From: Actinomycetales bacterium
GTDB taxonomy: Bacteria > Actinomycetota > Actinomycetes > Mycobacteriales > Mycobacteriaceae
Reading direction: 5' to 3'
Length of the DNA: 12,175 bases
Assembly: GCA_012841845.1 (NCBI GenBank)
Contig: DUTZ01000505.1
Location: forward strand, 1-12,175
Shown here one piece after another: positions 1 to 7,284 of the stretch (positions are counted from its first letter, which is position 1; each line of letters opens with the position of its first letter). The notes under the pieces are model-generated. The model was not told the DNA's origin. It ran no database searches and was given only the letters and a program-made list of their open reading frames with translations. A program made the position numbers and the translations under genes.

Positions 1-226
1 GCCGCTCGGCCCACCACTCGGGGGCGGGCCCGGTCCAGGCGACGTCCGGGTCGTCGTCGGCGGCGTCGACCCCGCCGCCGGGGAACACCGTCATGCCCCC
101 CGCGAACGCCATGCCGCGCACGCGGCGCACCGCGAAGACCTCGGGTCCGCGGTCGGTGTCGCGGAGCACCATCACGGTGGAGGCGTCCTTGACGGGCTTC
201 GGGGAGGGGTGGGGCTGTCCGGTCAT
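1..226 (-). CDS. NUDIX hydrolase, N-terminal part (cut by window edge)
   Basis: This is the first 75 codons of a minus-strand gene that continues beyond base 1. The ATG start is at 226-224. The protein opens MTGQPHPSPKPVKDAST, then MVLRD, then a RRVRGMAFAGGMTVFPGGGVD stretch (about residues 37-57). That last stretch is the characteristic start of NUDIX hydrolases of the NUDT7/NUDT19-like group, which cleave nucleoside-diphosphate-linked compounds such as CoA derivatives. The NUDIX box itself (GX5EX7REUXEEXGU) would lie outside the window, so catalytic competence cannot be judged. No clear Shine-Dalgarno precedes the ATG; the leader reads CTGTCCCTC. The gene follows tetR on the same strand after 61 bp and may be the last gene of that transcript, although a hairpin lies between them. 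The family call is fairly secure; the substrate is unknown. Confidence 0.8.
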   Translation of the reverse strand, partial: MTGQPHPSPKPVKDASTVMVLRDTDRGPEVFAVRRVRGMAFAGGMTVFPGGGVDAADDDPDVAWTGPAPEWWAER

Positions 227-265
227 GAGGGACAGTCTGGCCCGGCGGCGGCGGGGGCCGGACCG

Positions 266-286
266 CGGGGTGGCGTAACCGCCCCG
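266..286 (-). terminator. Possible hairpin terminator or attenuator after tetR
   Basis: On the minus strand an 8-bp stem with one C-A mismatch (CGGGGCGG / CCACCCCG) closes a 5-nt TTACG loop directly after the tetR stop codon. No T-run follows, so this could be a GC-rich actinobacterial terminator, a partial attenuator before the NUDIX gene, or chance pairing in GC-rich DNA. Confidence 0.28.
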
Positions 287-287
287 A

Positions 288-920
288 TCAGGGGACCGGG
301 CCGACGTCCGGGAGCACGCCGTGCAGGACCCGGTGGATGTGCCCGCGCAGCCCCGCCCGGTGGTCCCGCTCGGCGTCCGCGGCGATCCCGGCCCGGACCA
401 GCTCCATGTAGATCACGTCGAAGACGGTCTGGGCCGGCTCGTCGAGCGCGGCCTCGTCGACCCCGTCGCCGGCGTGGCGGGCGAGGACGAGCGCGATGAG
501 GTCCCGCAGCCCCGTGAGGATGCGCAGGGCCTCGGTCCGGTGGGGCCCGCGCTCACCGAACAGGGTCTCCCGGTGGTAGGCCACGACGTTCTCGGGCTGA
601 CGCGCGAGGGCGAGGATCACCGGGTCGCAGAGGACGAGCAGGTCCTCCACCGGATCGCCGGTGTCCGGCACCGCGTCGAACATGGGGCGGAAGTCCTCGT
701 TGGCCACCATGCACAGCAGCTCGCCCTTGGACTGGGCGTAGCGGAACAGGGTGCCGGTGCCGACGTCCGCCAGCCGCGCGACCTCCTGGGTGGTGACCGA
801 GGAGAACCCGCGGGTCGAGAAGAGCTCGCGGGCCGCGGCCTCGATGCGGCGTCGCTTGTCGGCCTTGTTGCGCTCGCGGCGGCCCGGCTCCCGGGCCGCG
901 GACGCGTCGGAGGTGGTCAC
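288..920 (-). CDS. TetR/AcrR-family transcriptional regulator
   Basis: This is a 210-residue protein, the normal TetR length. The N-terminal DNA-binding domain covers about residues 22-70: the helix RRRIEAAARELFSTRGF, then TTQEVARLADVGTGTLFRY (43-61) as the helix-turn-helix, then QSKGELL. The C-terminal ligand-binding and dimerisation domain (about 75-210) shows no recognisable specificity. The GTG start at 920-918 was chosen because the reading frame upstream lies inside the DUF3817 gene. Its GTGA overlaps the TGA stop of that gene by 4 bp, and only a weak Shine-Dalgarno precedes it, which suggests translational coupling. TetR proteins usually repress adjacent genes and respond to a small ligand. 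The membrane-protein gene it overlaps, or the NUDIX gene after it, are the likeliest targets, but that is inference. No operator palindrome was recognised. Confidence 0.88.
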   Translation of the reverse strand: MTTSDASAAREPGRRERNKADKRRRIEAAARELFSTRGFSSVTTQEVARLADVGTGTLFRYAQSKGELLCMVANEDFRPMFDAVPDTGDPVEDLLVLCDPVILALARQPENVVAYHRETLFGERGPHRTEALRILTGLRDLIALVLARHAGDGVDEAALDEPAQTVFDVIYMELVRAGIAADAERDHRAGLRGHIHRVLHGVLPDVGPVP

Positions 921-1375
921 GAGAACCACTCGGTCGGCTTGCCGGCCCACAGCAGGAGCGTGAAGACCACGGCCACCACGACGAGGGTGACGAGCAGCGC
1001 CACGACCGGGGAGCGCAGGGCGAAGGCCAGGAGCCGCTCCGGCAGCGTGCGCGGTGCCTCCCCACCGGGCGCCAGGCGCCACGGACCGTCGAGCAGGCCC
1101 CGACGCTCCACCGACCGCTCGAACGGCACGGTGGCGTAGGGGATGACGGCCGAGGCCAGGCCGAGGACGCCGGTACCGGCGGACCACTTCTTGTCCGTCC
1201 ACACCGCCAGCGTGGCCACCACGTAGCAGAGGAACACGAAGCCGTGGATGCTGCCGCCGACGAGCGTGGCCCACTCCAGGCCGAATCCGTACTTGCCGAT
1301 CATGCCGAGGATCAGCAGGGTCCAGGTGACGACCTCGGCGAAGGCGAGTCGCAGATAGAGCGTGCGGGGTGTCAC
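917..1375 (-). CDS. DUF3817 family integral membrane protein
   Basis: This is a 152-residue membrane protein. Four hydrophobic segments are visible, at about residues 6-26, 36-59, 66-85 and 124-144. The first three carry the DUF3817 pattern: RLAFAEVVTW near the start, GGSIHGFVFLCYVV in the second helix, and a third helix ending in PFERSVERRG. Typical members end after about 100 residues with three helices. This protein adds a proline/arginine-containing linker and a fourth helix (FALRSPVVALLVTLVVVAVV) ending WAGKPTEWFS. The function of DUF3817 is unknown; some members are annotated as YdzA-like or LppX-adjacent membrane proteins, which says nothing firm. The GTG start at 1375 sits 6 nt after a GAGGAG Shine-Dalgarno. 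A longer upstream in-frame start would add a low-complexity tail and run into the helicase gene. The stop overlaps the tetR start. Confidence 0.85.
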   Translation of the reverse strand: MTPRTLYLRLAFAEVVTWTLLILGMIGKYGFGLEWATLVGGSIHGFVFLCYVVATLAVWTDKKWSAGTGVLGLASAVIPYATVPFERSVERRGLLDGPWRLAPGGEAPRTLPERLLAFALRSPVVALLVTLVVVAVVFTLLLWAGKPTEWFS

Positions 1376-1466
1376 GGGGTTCTCCTCGGGGCGGTGCTCG
1401 GTGTTCGTACTCCGGCGGCCATGGTACGGGCGACGGATCGCGGGAGGTCCGGGGCCTCCGGCCCGG
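1376..1466 (-). promoter_or_regulatory. Intergenic gap with possible promoter for DUF3817-tetR
   Basis: These 91 bp lie between the helicase stop and the DUF3817 start. A TACCAT hexamer on the minus strand (1426-1421) fits the TANNNT form of actinobacterial -10 boxes, and no -35 box is evident. A short 6-bp hairpin (1443-1459) with no T-run follows the helicase stop. The gap is the largest within the minus-strand block and is where a separate promoter would be expected, but the evidence is thin. Confidence 0.3.
1382..1387 (-). promoter_or_regulatory. Shine-Dalgarno of the DUF3817 gene
   Basis: GAGGAG on the minus strand lies 6 nt before the GTG at 1375. It decides the start of the membrane-protein gene against an ATG at 1561 that would add 62 unlike residues. 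Confidence 0.75.
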
Positions 1467-4013
1467 TCAGCCGGACAGTGTGAGGGAGGCGAAGCGGACC
1501 TCACCGGCGTCGTCGCTGGCCGCCAGGTCCACGACGCCCTCGACGGCCCAGCCGTGGTCACCGTCCGGGTCCTCGAGCACCTGCCGGACGCGCCAGGTTC
1601 CGGGCTCCACTCCGTCGCCGGTCTCGGTGACGGTGAACAGGGCGGGGCCGCGGGCGGACGGACCGGTCCCGATCGCGTCGTACTCGTCCCAGTACGGGTC
1701 GATCTCGGCGTCCCAGTCCGGGTGGTCGGGCACGTCGGCGTCCAGTTCCACGAGGCGCTCGATGTCGTCGCGGGCCAGCAGCTCCACCCGCCGGAACATC
1801 GCGTTGCGGACCATCACCCGGAACGCCCGGTGGTTGGCGGTCACCGGTCTCGAGGTGCCCGCAGACTCGCCGAACGCCAGCTCGGCGACCCGCTCGGGCG
1901 TGGTGTCGGGGTCGGTGAGGACCTCCCACTCGTCGAGCAGGCTGGAATCGACCTGGCGGACCAGCTCGCCGAGCCACTCCACGAGGTCGTCGAACTCCTC
2001 GGTCCGCAGGTCGGCCGGCACGGTCTGGCGCAGCGCGCGGTAGGCGTCGGTGAGGTAGCGCAGGACCGCACCTTCGGAACGGCCGAGCCCGTAGGCGGAG
2101 ACGAGGTCGGAGAACGTCATGCCGCGCTCGACCATCTCGCGGACCACGGACTTGGGGGAGGGCTCGAACTCCGACACCCACGGGTGGCCGGCGCGGTAGG
2201 CGTCGTAGGCGTCGGCGAGGAGGTCGTCCAGCGGCTTGGGCCAGGTGATGTCCTCGACGATCTCCATCCGCTCCGAGTACTCGACGCCGTCGGCCTTGAG
2301 CGCTCCGATCGCCTCGCCCCGGGCCTGGCGCTGCTGGGCGTAGAGGACCGGCCGCGGGTCGTCGAGGACCGCCTCGATCACCGACACCAGGTCCAGCGTG
2401 GGGGTGGGGGAGTCCGGGTCGAGGACCTCCATCGCGGCGAGCGCGAACGGGGAGAGGGGCTGGTTGAGCGCGAAGTCCCGCTGGAGGTCGACGACGAGGC
2501 GGACGTGTCTCCCCTCGTCGTCGGGCTCGGGGAGCCGCTCCACGATGCCGGCGGTCTCCAGGCCCCGGAACAACTCGATCGCACGCAGGACGTGGTGCCG
2601 GGTCCGGGCCCGCGTCTCGTGCGAGCCGAGCAGCAGGTGCCGCATGTGGTCGTAGCAGCTCCCGGGCCGCGAGATCACGTTGAGCAGCATCGCGTTGCTC
2701 ACCTCGAACCGGCTGGTGAGTTGCTCGGGCCGGGCGTCGACGAGCTTGTCGAAGGTGGCGCGGGACCAGTTGACGAACCCTTCCGGGGGCTTCTTCTTGG
2801 CGAGCCTGGCCTTCTTCTTGGGGTTGGCGGCGACCTTGGCCGCGGCCTTGGCGTTCTCGATCTCGTGCTCGGGGGCCTGCACCACCACCAGGCCCTCGGT
2901 GTCGAATCCGGCGCGACCGGCGCGGCCGGCGATCTGGTGGAACTCGCGGGCGCGCAGGACCCGCTGGCGGCGCCCGTCGAACTTGGTGAGCCCGGTGAAC
3001 AGCACGGTGCGGATGGGGACGTTGATCCCCACCCCGAGCGTGTCGGTGCCGCAGATGACGGTGAGGAGGCCGTCCTGCGCGAGACGTTCGACGAGCCGCC
3101 GGTACTTGGGGAGCATGCCGGCGTGGTGGACGCCGATGCCGTGCAGGAGGAGCTTGCGCAGCGTGCGACCGAAGGCGGTGGTGAAGCGGAACGCCCCGAT
3201 CTCCTCGGAGATCGCCGCCTTGCGTTCCCTGGTGGCCACGGCCAGCGACGTGAGCGCCTGCGCCTGTTCCAGGGCGGCGGCCTGGGTGAAGTGGACGATG
3301 TAGACGGGCGCCTTGCCGTCCCGGACGAGCAGTTCGACGGACTCGTGGACCCCGGTGAGGACGTAGTCGAAGCTCAGCGGCACGGGTCGCTCCGAGCCGC
3401 CCACGTAGGTGCACTCGCGCCCGGTGCGCGTGCGCAGGTCCTCGAGCAGCCAGTCCACGTCGCCGAGCGTGGCGGACATGAGCAGGAACTGCGTGTCGGG
3501 CAGCTCGATGAGCGGCACCTGCCAGGCCCAGCCGCGGTCCGGCTCGGAGTAGTAGTGGAACTCGTCCATCACCACCTGGCCGATGTCCGCGGCCGCGCCC
3601 TCGCGCAGGGCGATGTTGGCCACGATCTCGGCGGTGGCGCAGACGATCGGGGCGTCGGCGTTGACCGCGGCGTCGCCGGTGAGCATGCCCACGTTCTCGG
3701 CGCCGAACACCTCGCACAGGGCGAAGAACTTCTCGCTGACGAGCGCCTTGATGGGGGCGGTGTAGTAGCTGCGGCGGCCCGTGGACATCGCGGCGAAGTG
3801 CGCGCCGAGCGCCACGAGCGACTTGCCGGAACCGGTGGGGGTGGCCAGGACGACGTGGCTGCCGGCCGCGACCTCGAGGACCGCCTCCTCCTGCGCGGGG
3901 TAGAGGGTCAGCCCGCGTTCGCCGGCCCAGGCGACGAACGCGTCGAACACCGCCTCGTCGAGGAGGTCGGACGGGACGTCGTCGAGGTCGGCGAGGAGAT
4001 CGGGCAGCTGCAC
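1467..4013 (-). CDS. DEAD/DEAH-box (Ski2-like) helicase with DUF3516 C-terminus
   Basis: This is an 848-residue superfamily 2 helicase predicted to unwind RNA (or DNA) using ATP in the cytoplasm. Visible motifs: a Q-like LYPAQEEAV (38-45), Walker A ATPTGSGKS (57-65), YYTAPIKALVSEKF (motif Ia, 83-96), the motif II box DEFH (150-153), MSATLGD (motif III, 179-185), GIGVHHAGMLPKYR (292-305), GTDTLGVGINVP (322-333) and QIAGRAGRAGF (motif VI, 360-370). After the helicase core comes a lysine/alanine-rich linker (about 388-409). A long C-terminal region matches the DUF3516 architecture typical of actinobacterial members of about 840 residues. The GTG at 4013 is preferred over an ATG at 4112: homologs begin near the LPDLLADL segment, and the extension is low-complexity and lies within the PAC2 gene. 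Only 10 bp separate it from the upstream PAC2 stop, so the two are almost certainly co-transcribed. Confidence 0.92.
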   Translation of the reverse strand: MQLPDLLADLDDVPSDLLDEAVFDAFVAWAGERGLTLYPAQEEAVLEVAAGSHVVLATPTGSGKSLVALGAHFAAMSTGRRSYYTAPIKALVSEKFFALCEVFGAENVGMLTGDAAVNADAPIVCATAEIVANIALREGAAADIGQVVMDEFHYYSEPDRGWAWQVPLIELPDTQFLLMSATLGDVDWLLEDLRTRTGRECTYVGGSERPVPLSFDYVLTGVHESVELLVRDGKAPVYIVHFTQAAALEQAQALTSLAVATRERKAAISEEIGAFRFTTAFGRTLRKLLLHGIGVHHAGMLPKYRRLVERLAQDGLLTVICGTDTLGVGINVPIRTVLFTGLTKFDGRRQRVLRAREFHQIAGRAGRAGFDTEGLVVVQAPEHEIENAKAAAKVAANPKKKARLAKKKPPEGFVNWSRATFDKLVDARPEQLTSRFEVSNAMLLNVISRPGSCYDHMRHLLLGSHETRARTRHHVLRAIELFRGLETAGIVERLPEPDDEGRHVRLVVDLQRDFALNQPLSPFALAAMEVLDPDSPTPTLDLVSVIEAVLDDPRPVLYAQQRQARGEAIGALKADGVEYSERMEIVEDITWPKPLDDLLADAYDAYRAGHPWVSEFEPSPKSVVREMVERGMTFSDLVSAYGLGRSEGAVLRYLTDAYRALRQTVPADLRTEEFDDLVEWLGELVRQVDSSLLDEWEVLTDPDTTPERVAELAFGESAGTSRPVTANHRAFRVMVRNAMFRRVELLARDDIERLVELDADVPDHPDWDAEIDPYWDEYDAIGTGPSARGPALFTVTETGDGVEPGTWRVRQVLEDPDGDHGWAVEGVVDLAASDDAGEVRFASLTLSG

Positions 4014-4023
4014 CCGACCGAGC

Positions 4024-4953
4024 CTAGTCGTCCTGCTCGTCCCCGGACTGCTCGGCGAGGAAGCGCTCGAACTCGGCGCCGATCTCCTCGCCGGACGGCA
4101 GCGGCTTGCCACCCGGGGTCAGCGAGTCGGAACCGTGGTGGGACTCCATGAACTGGTCGTACTGCTTCTCCATCATCTCCACGGCCGTCCGGATCTCCGG
4201 GCTGTCCGCGATCTGGGCCGTGACCTGCTCGGTGAAGTCCTCGGCGGCGGACTCGAGCTCGCCCGTGGGCAGGTCCAGTCCGGAGACCTTCGCCACGTCC
4301 CCGACCAGGCCGAGGACGGCCGCGGGGTACGGGGTCTGGGACAGGTACTGCGGCACGTGGACGGTGAAGCCCAGGGACGGGATCCCGTGCTCGGACATGC
4401 GCAGCTCGAGCAGCGAACCGGCGTTGCCCGGGACCGAGAACTCGCCCGGCCAGGCGGAGAAGCCGCGGATGAGGTCCACGTCGCTCGAGTGCGCGCTGGA
4501 CTGGGTGGGTCGGGTGTGCGGCACCCCGAGCGGCAGGGCGCCGAGCCCGACGGACATCCGCACGCCGAACGTCCCGCACAGGTCGATGACCGACTCGGTG
4601 AAGCGGTCCCAGCGCAGGTCCGGCTCGAGGCCCGAGAGCAGGAGGAACGGCGTTCCGGAGGCGTCCTCGATCTTGTGGATCTGGATCCGGGGCTCGGTGT
4701 AGCCGGCGAAATGGTCGAACGAGTAGCGCAGGCGCGGGCGGCGCGACCGGTAGTCGACCAGCTCGTCCGCGTCGAACTCCACGAGCAGTTGCGCGTCGAG
4801 CGAGTCCCGGAGGTGGCTGGTGGCGCCCTGGACGGCGTGCCCGGCGTCCGAGAAGCCCTCGAGGCCGTGCACGAGCACCGGCCCCTCGCCCGACGCGGAC
4901 CGCAGGTCGGGGAGGGGTTCGATCAGGCGATAGAGGTCGCTGTGCCTGGCCAT
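4024..4953 (-). CDS. PAC2 (DUF75) family protein, Rv2714-like
   Basis: This 309-residue protein belongs to the PAC2 superfamily. Its name comes from archaeal and eukaryotic proteasome-assembly chaperones, and it has actinobacterial members such as M. tuberculosis Rv2714. Visible features are the N-terminal PVLVHGLEGFSDAGHAVQGA (25-44), characteristic of the family, the TPFLLLSGLEPDLRWDRF segment, GLGALPLGVPHTRP, and the VHVPQYLSQTPYPAAVLGLV segment. The C-terminal tail is acidic (GDEQDD). The biochemical role of the bacterial proteins is not settled, and a proteasome link is only suggested by the fold. The ATG at 4953 is preceded by GAGGAG at a 5-nt spacing. It is the first gene of a probable operon with the DUF3516 helicase and is transcribed away from the DUF4192 gene. 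Confidence 0.9.
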   Translation of the reverse strand: MARHSDLYRLIEPLPDLRSASGEGPVLVHGLEGFSDAGHAVQGATSHLRDSLDAQLLVEFDADELVDYRSRRPRLRYSFDHFAGYTEPRIQIHKIEDASGTPFLLLSGLEPDLRWDRFTESVIDLCGTFGVRMSVGLGALPLGVPHTRPTQSSAHSSDVDLIRGFSAWPGEFSVPGNAGSLLELRMSEHGIPSLGFTVHVPQYLSQTPYPAAVLGLVGDVAKVSGLDLPTGELESAAEDFTEQVTAQIADSPEIRTAVEMMEKQYDQFMESHHGSDSLTPGGKPLPSGEEIGAEFERFLAEQSGDEQDD

Positions 4954-5216
4954 GTCGGCTCCTCTCGTCACGTCCCGGGTTACGGGCCGCCGAGGGCGCC
5001 GGCGGTCGTGGATTCGACCCGGGGTCTCACCCACTTCCCAACGACAACGGGGTCCGGATGATTCCCACAGGCCGCCGGGCCTCTCCACAGGGGAGGGCCG
5101 CGAGCGGCCGTCGGGGCGGGTCGACGGGTGGGCGGTGCCCGAGGGTGGAGACCGGTGCACGGCACCCGCGGACCGGGGCCAGAGGGGGCGGCGGACGCGC
5201 GACGAGGGGGAGCGAG
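4954..5216. promoter_or_regulatory. Divergent promoter region between PAC2 and DUF4192 genes
   Basis: These 263 bp separate two divergent starts, so promoters in both directions are expected here. It is less GC-extreme around 5020-5070 (for example ACTTCCCAACGACAACGG), the likeliest place for promoter elements. A 6-bp inverted repeat CCGCCG/CGGCGG with a 7-nt loop (4987-5005) lies in the PAC2 leader. No convincing paired -10/-35, tRNA or riboswitch was recognised. Confidence 0.45.
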
Positions 5217-6272
5217 ATGGACGCGATCGACGAGGGGTACGACGGCGGAGAGCGGGAGACGGTGGTGATCCGGTCCCCGGAGGACCTCATCGCGTCGGTG
5301 CCGTCGATGATCGGCTTCACGCCCGGCAGCGGGTCGGTGGTCGTGGTGTGCGGGGAACGCGCGGGGGGCCGGACGGGGCCCGTCGCCCGCCTCGACGCCC
5401 ACGGGATGCTCGGGATCGACGACGGGTTCGGGCCGGCCGGGACGATCGACGAGGGACCCGCGCGGGGGATGGCGGCCTATTGCCGCCGGGAGGGCGTACG
5501 GGACGCCCACCTGGTCGTCGTCCACGAGAACTGCGCGGACGACCCCGTGGCCGAGCGGCAGGCCGCGGATGCGGCCGACGCGTTCGAGTACTGGTTCGGG
5601 TGCGCGGGCACCGAGATCAAGGGCGCGTTCGGGGTGGGCGGGTTCGCCCGCGGCGCCCGCTGGGTGGACCTGCGGGGCCTGGCCGGCGGCACCCAGGGCG
5701 ACCCCGACGCCTCGGAGATCGCGGCCCGGCACGCGGTGGGCGGCCGTGTCCGCGCCGCGGACCGGGCCGAGATCGAGGCGCTGTACGCCGACCGGGACCC
5801 CGACGCCCGCGATGTCGACCCCCACCCCGGCGGCGCTCCACTCGTCGGCGGGAAGCGGGCCGTGCGGCGGGCGGTGGCGCTGCACGACGAGACGGCCCTG
5901 GCGATGTCGACGGATGACGAGGCCGGCGGCGGGATCGACGACGAGGTCCTCGCCGAGGTCGGGACCGTCCTGCGCGACATCGCGGTCCGGGACGCCGTCT
6001 ACGAGCACCTCGCCGGGGCCCCGCTCACCGTTCACGACGGGCGCCGGTCCCTGTGGTGGGCGTTGGCCCGTCGGAGGCCGGCCCCCGAGCGGGCGAGGGG
6101 CCTCCTGCTCCTGGGGGCCGCGGCCTACTTCGCCGGCAGTGGGGTGCACGCCCGTGCGGCGCTTGACGCGGCCGTCGAGGCGGACCCACACGACGGCCTG
6201 GCGCCGCTGCTGCTCGAGGGTCTGGACCGCGGCATCTCGCCGGACGACATCCGCGGCCTCGCGGTGGCGTGA
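5217..6272 (+). CDS. DUF4192 domain-containing protein
   Basis: This 351-residue protein of unknown function belongs to the actinobacterial DUF4192 family. The diagnostic N-terminal signature is SPEDLIASVPSMIGFTPGSG followed by SVVVV (about residues 20-44). The middle region is acidic and variable, with DRDPDARDVDPHPGG near 195-210. The C-terminal part, about 290-351, is alanine-rich and helical: LLLLGAAAYFAGSGVHARAA, then EADPHDGLAPLLLEGLDRGI and a final DDIRGLAVA. That TPR-like tail is typical of the family. The ATG at 5217 follows a GAGGGGGAG Shine-Dalgarno. An in-frame ATG at 5058 would prepend 53 low-complexity Arg/Gly residues and is not preferred. It is a single-gene unit on the plus strand, converging on galE. 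No signal peptide or membrane segment is seen. Confidence 0.85.
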   Translation: MDAIDEGYDGGERETVVIRSPEDLIASVPSMIGFTPGSGSVVVVCGERAGGRTGPVARLDAHGMLGIDDGFGPAGTIDEGPARGMAAYCRREGVRDAHLVVVHENCADDPVAERQAADAADAFEYWFGCAGTEIKGAFGVGGFARGARWVDLRGLAGGTQGDPDASEIAARHAVGGRVRAADRAEIEALYADRDPDARDVDPHPGGAPLVGGKRAVRRAVALHDETALAMSTDDEAGGGIDDEVLAEVGTVLRDIAVRDAVYEHLAGAPLTVHDGRRSLWWALARRRPAPERARGLLLLGAAAYFAGSGVHARAALDAAVEADPHDGLAPLLLEGLDRGISPDDIRGLAVA

Positions 6273-6277
6273 CCACA

Positions 6278-6301
6278 CACCGGGCGCGCGGGGCGCCGGT
6301 G
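6278..6301. terminator. Bidirectional hairpin terminator between DUF4192 and galE
   Basis: A stem CACCGG(G)CGC / GCGCCGGTG, 9 bp with one bulged G and a GCGGG loop, occupies almost the whole 31-bp gap between two convergent stop codons. It lacks a T-run, as is common in very GC-rich actinobacteria. Its position between convergent genes supports a terminator role for both. Confidence 0.55.
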
Positions 6302-6303
6302 GA

Positions 6304-7284
6304 TCAGGCGGGGGCGGAGTGCGCGCGGTCGCCGAGGGCGGAGGTGAAGGCCCAGGCGTCCTCGACGACCGTGCGCAGGTCGGTCCGCGACGGCCGCCAG
6401 CCGAGCTCCCGGACGGCCTTCTCGCTGGAGGCCACGAGCACCGCCGGGTCGCCGGCGCGGCGCGGGGCCACGACGTCGGGGATCGGGTGCCCGGTGACCT
6501 CCCGGCACACGTCGATCACCTCGCGCACCGAGAAGCCCTCGCCACTGCCGAGGTTGAGGATCCGGTGGACCCCGGGGCGGTTGGACTCGAGCGCGAGGAG
6601 GTGCGCGTCGGCCAGGTCCGCGACGTGGATGTAGTCGCGGACGCAGGTGCCGTCCGGGGTGGGCCAGTCGTCGCCGAACACCTTGATGTCCGACCGGTGG
6701 CCGAGCGCCACCTGGAGCACGAGCGGGATGAGGTGGGTCTCGACGACCCGGTTCTCCCCGGCGGTGCCGCACGCGCCGGCCACGTTGAAGTAGCGCAGGC
6801 TCGTGGCCGCGAGGTCGTGGGCGACCGCGTACGAGGTGATGGCGTGGTCGATCGCCAGCTTGGTGGCGCCGTAGGTGTTGGTGGGCCGGGTGGGCATGTC
6901 CTCGGTGATGGGGACCTGCTCGGGCTCGCCGTAGGTGGCGGCGGTGGAGGAGAAGACGAGGTTGGTCACGCCCGCGGCCCGCATCGCGTCGAGCAGCGCG
7001 AGCGAGGTGACGACGTTGCCCTGCCAGTACTCCTCGGGCCGCTCGACGGACTCGCCCACGAGCGAGCGGGCCGCGAAGTGCAGGACCCCGTCGAACGACG
7101 GGTCCAGGACCTCGCCCGCCAGTCGCGCCACGTCGCCCTCGACGAACGTCGCGCCCGCCGGGACCCCGTCCCGGTTGCCGGTGGACAGGTCGTCGAGCAC
7201 CACGACCTCGTGCCCGCGCTCGAGCAGCACGGTGGCGCACACCCCGCCGACGTAGCCGGCGCCCCCGGTGACGAGGAGCTTCAC
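6304..7284 (-). CDS. galE: UDP-glucose 4-epimerase
   Basis: This is a 326-residue extended short-chain dehydrogenase/reductase that interconverts UDP-glucose and UDP-galactose with bound NAD+. It supplies galactose for arabinogalactan and other glycans in this group. The N-terminal Rossmann motif is [10 protein letters not shown] (G7xxG10xxG13). [13 protein letters not shown] (30-42) binds the NAD ribose. T114 in [10 protein letters not shown] sits at the catalytic Ser/Thr position, and the Y138xxxK142 dyad is in [15 protein letters not shown] (164-171) and [15 protein letters not shown] (214-228) are typical substrate-side motifs. The length agrees with corynebacterial GalE (about 329). The GTG start at 7284 overlaps the ideR stop by 4 bp (GTGA), with GGAG 8 nt upstream inside ideR, so the two genes are translationally coupled. 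Co-transcription of galE with dtxR/dmdR is known in Corynebacterium (Brevibacterium) relatives. Confidence 0.94.
   Translation of the reverse strand: MKLLVTGGAGYVGGVCATVLLERGHEVVVLDDLSTGNRDGVPAGATFVEGDVARLAGEVLDPSFDGVLHFAARSLVGESVERPEEYWQGNVVTSLALLDAMRAAGVTNLVFSSTAATYGEPEQVPITEDMPTRPTNTYGATKLAIDHAITSYAVAHDLAATSLRYFNVAGACGTAGENRVVETHLIPLVLQVALGHRSDIKVFGDDWPTPDGTCVRDYIHVADLADAHLLALESNRPGVHRILNLGSGEGFSVREVIDVCREVTGHPIPDVVAPRRAGDPAVLVASSEKAVRELGWRPSRTDLRTVVEDAWAFTSALGDRAHSAPA

Noticed and set aside
1443..1459. Small hairpin after the helicase stop as a terminator
   Set aside because: It is only a 6-bp stem including a T-G pair, with no T-run; too weak to call separately.
1362..4151. Very long plus-strand open frame (929 codons) antisense to the helicase gene
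   Set aside because: The opposite strand encodes a helicase with all conserved motifs. The antisense product is a Gly/Val/Arg/His-rich string without recognisable domains, as expected for a shadow frame at this GC content.
4987..5005. CCGCCG/CGGCGG inverted repeat in the PAC2 leader
   Set aside because: Six GC-only base pairs with a 7-nt loop are expected by chance in DNA this GC-rich; without conservation data it is not called as a separate element.
5020..5060. tRNA T-arm-like sequence GATTCGACCC in the PAC2/DUF4192 intergenic region
   Set aside because: The flanks do not pair as a T stem, and no D arm, anticodon arm or acceptor stem fits on either strand.
5058..5216. Upstream ATG extension of the DUF4192 gene
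   Set aside because: The 53 added residues are Arg/Gly/Ser low-complexity and have no Shine-Dalgarno, whereas the ATG at 5217 has a good one and matches the family start.
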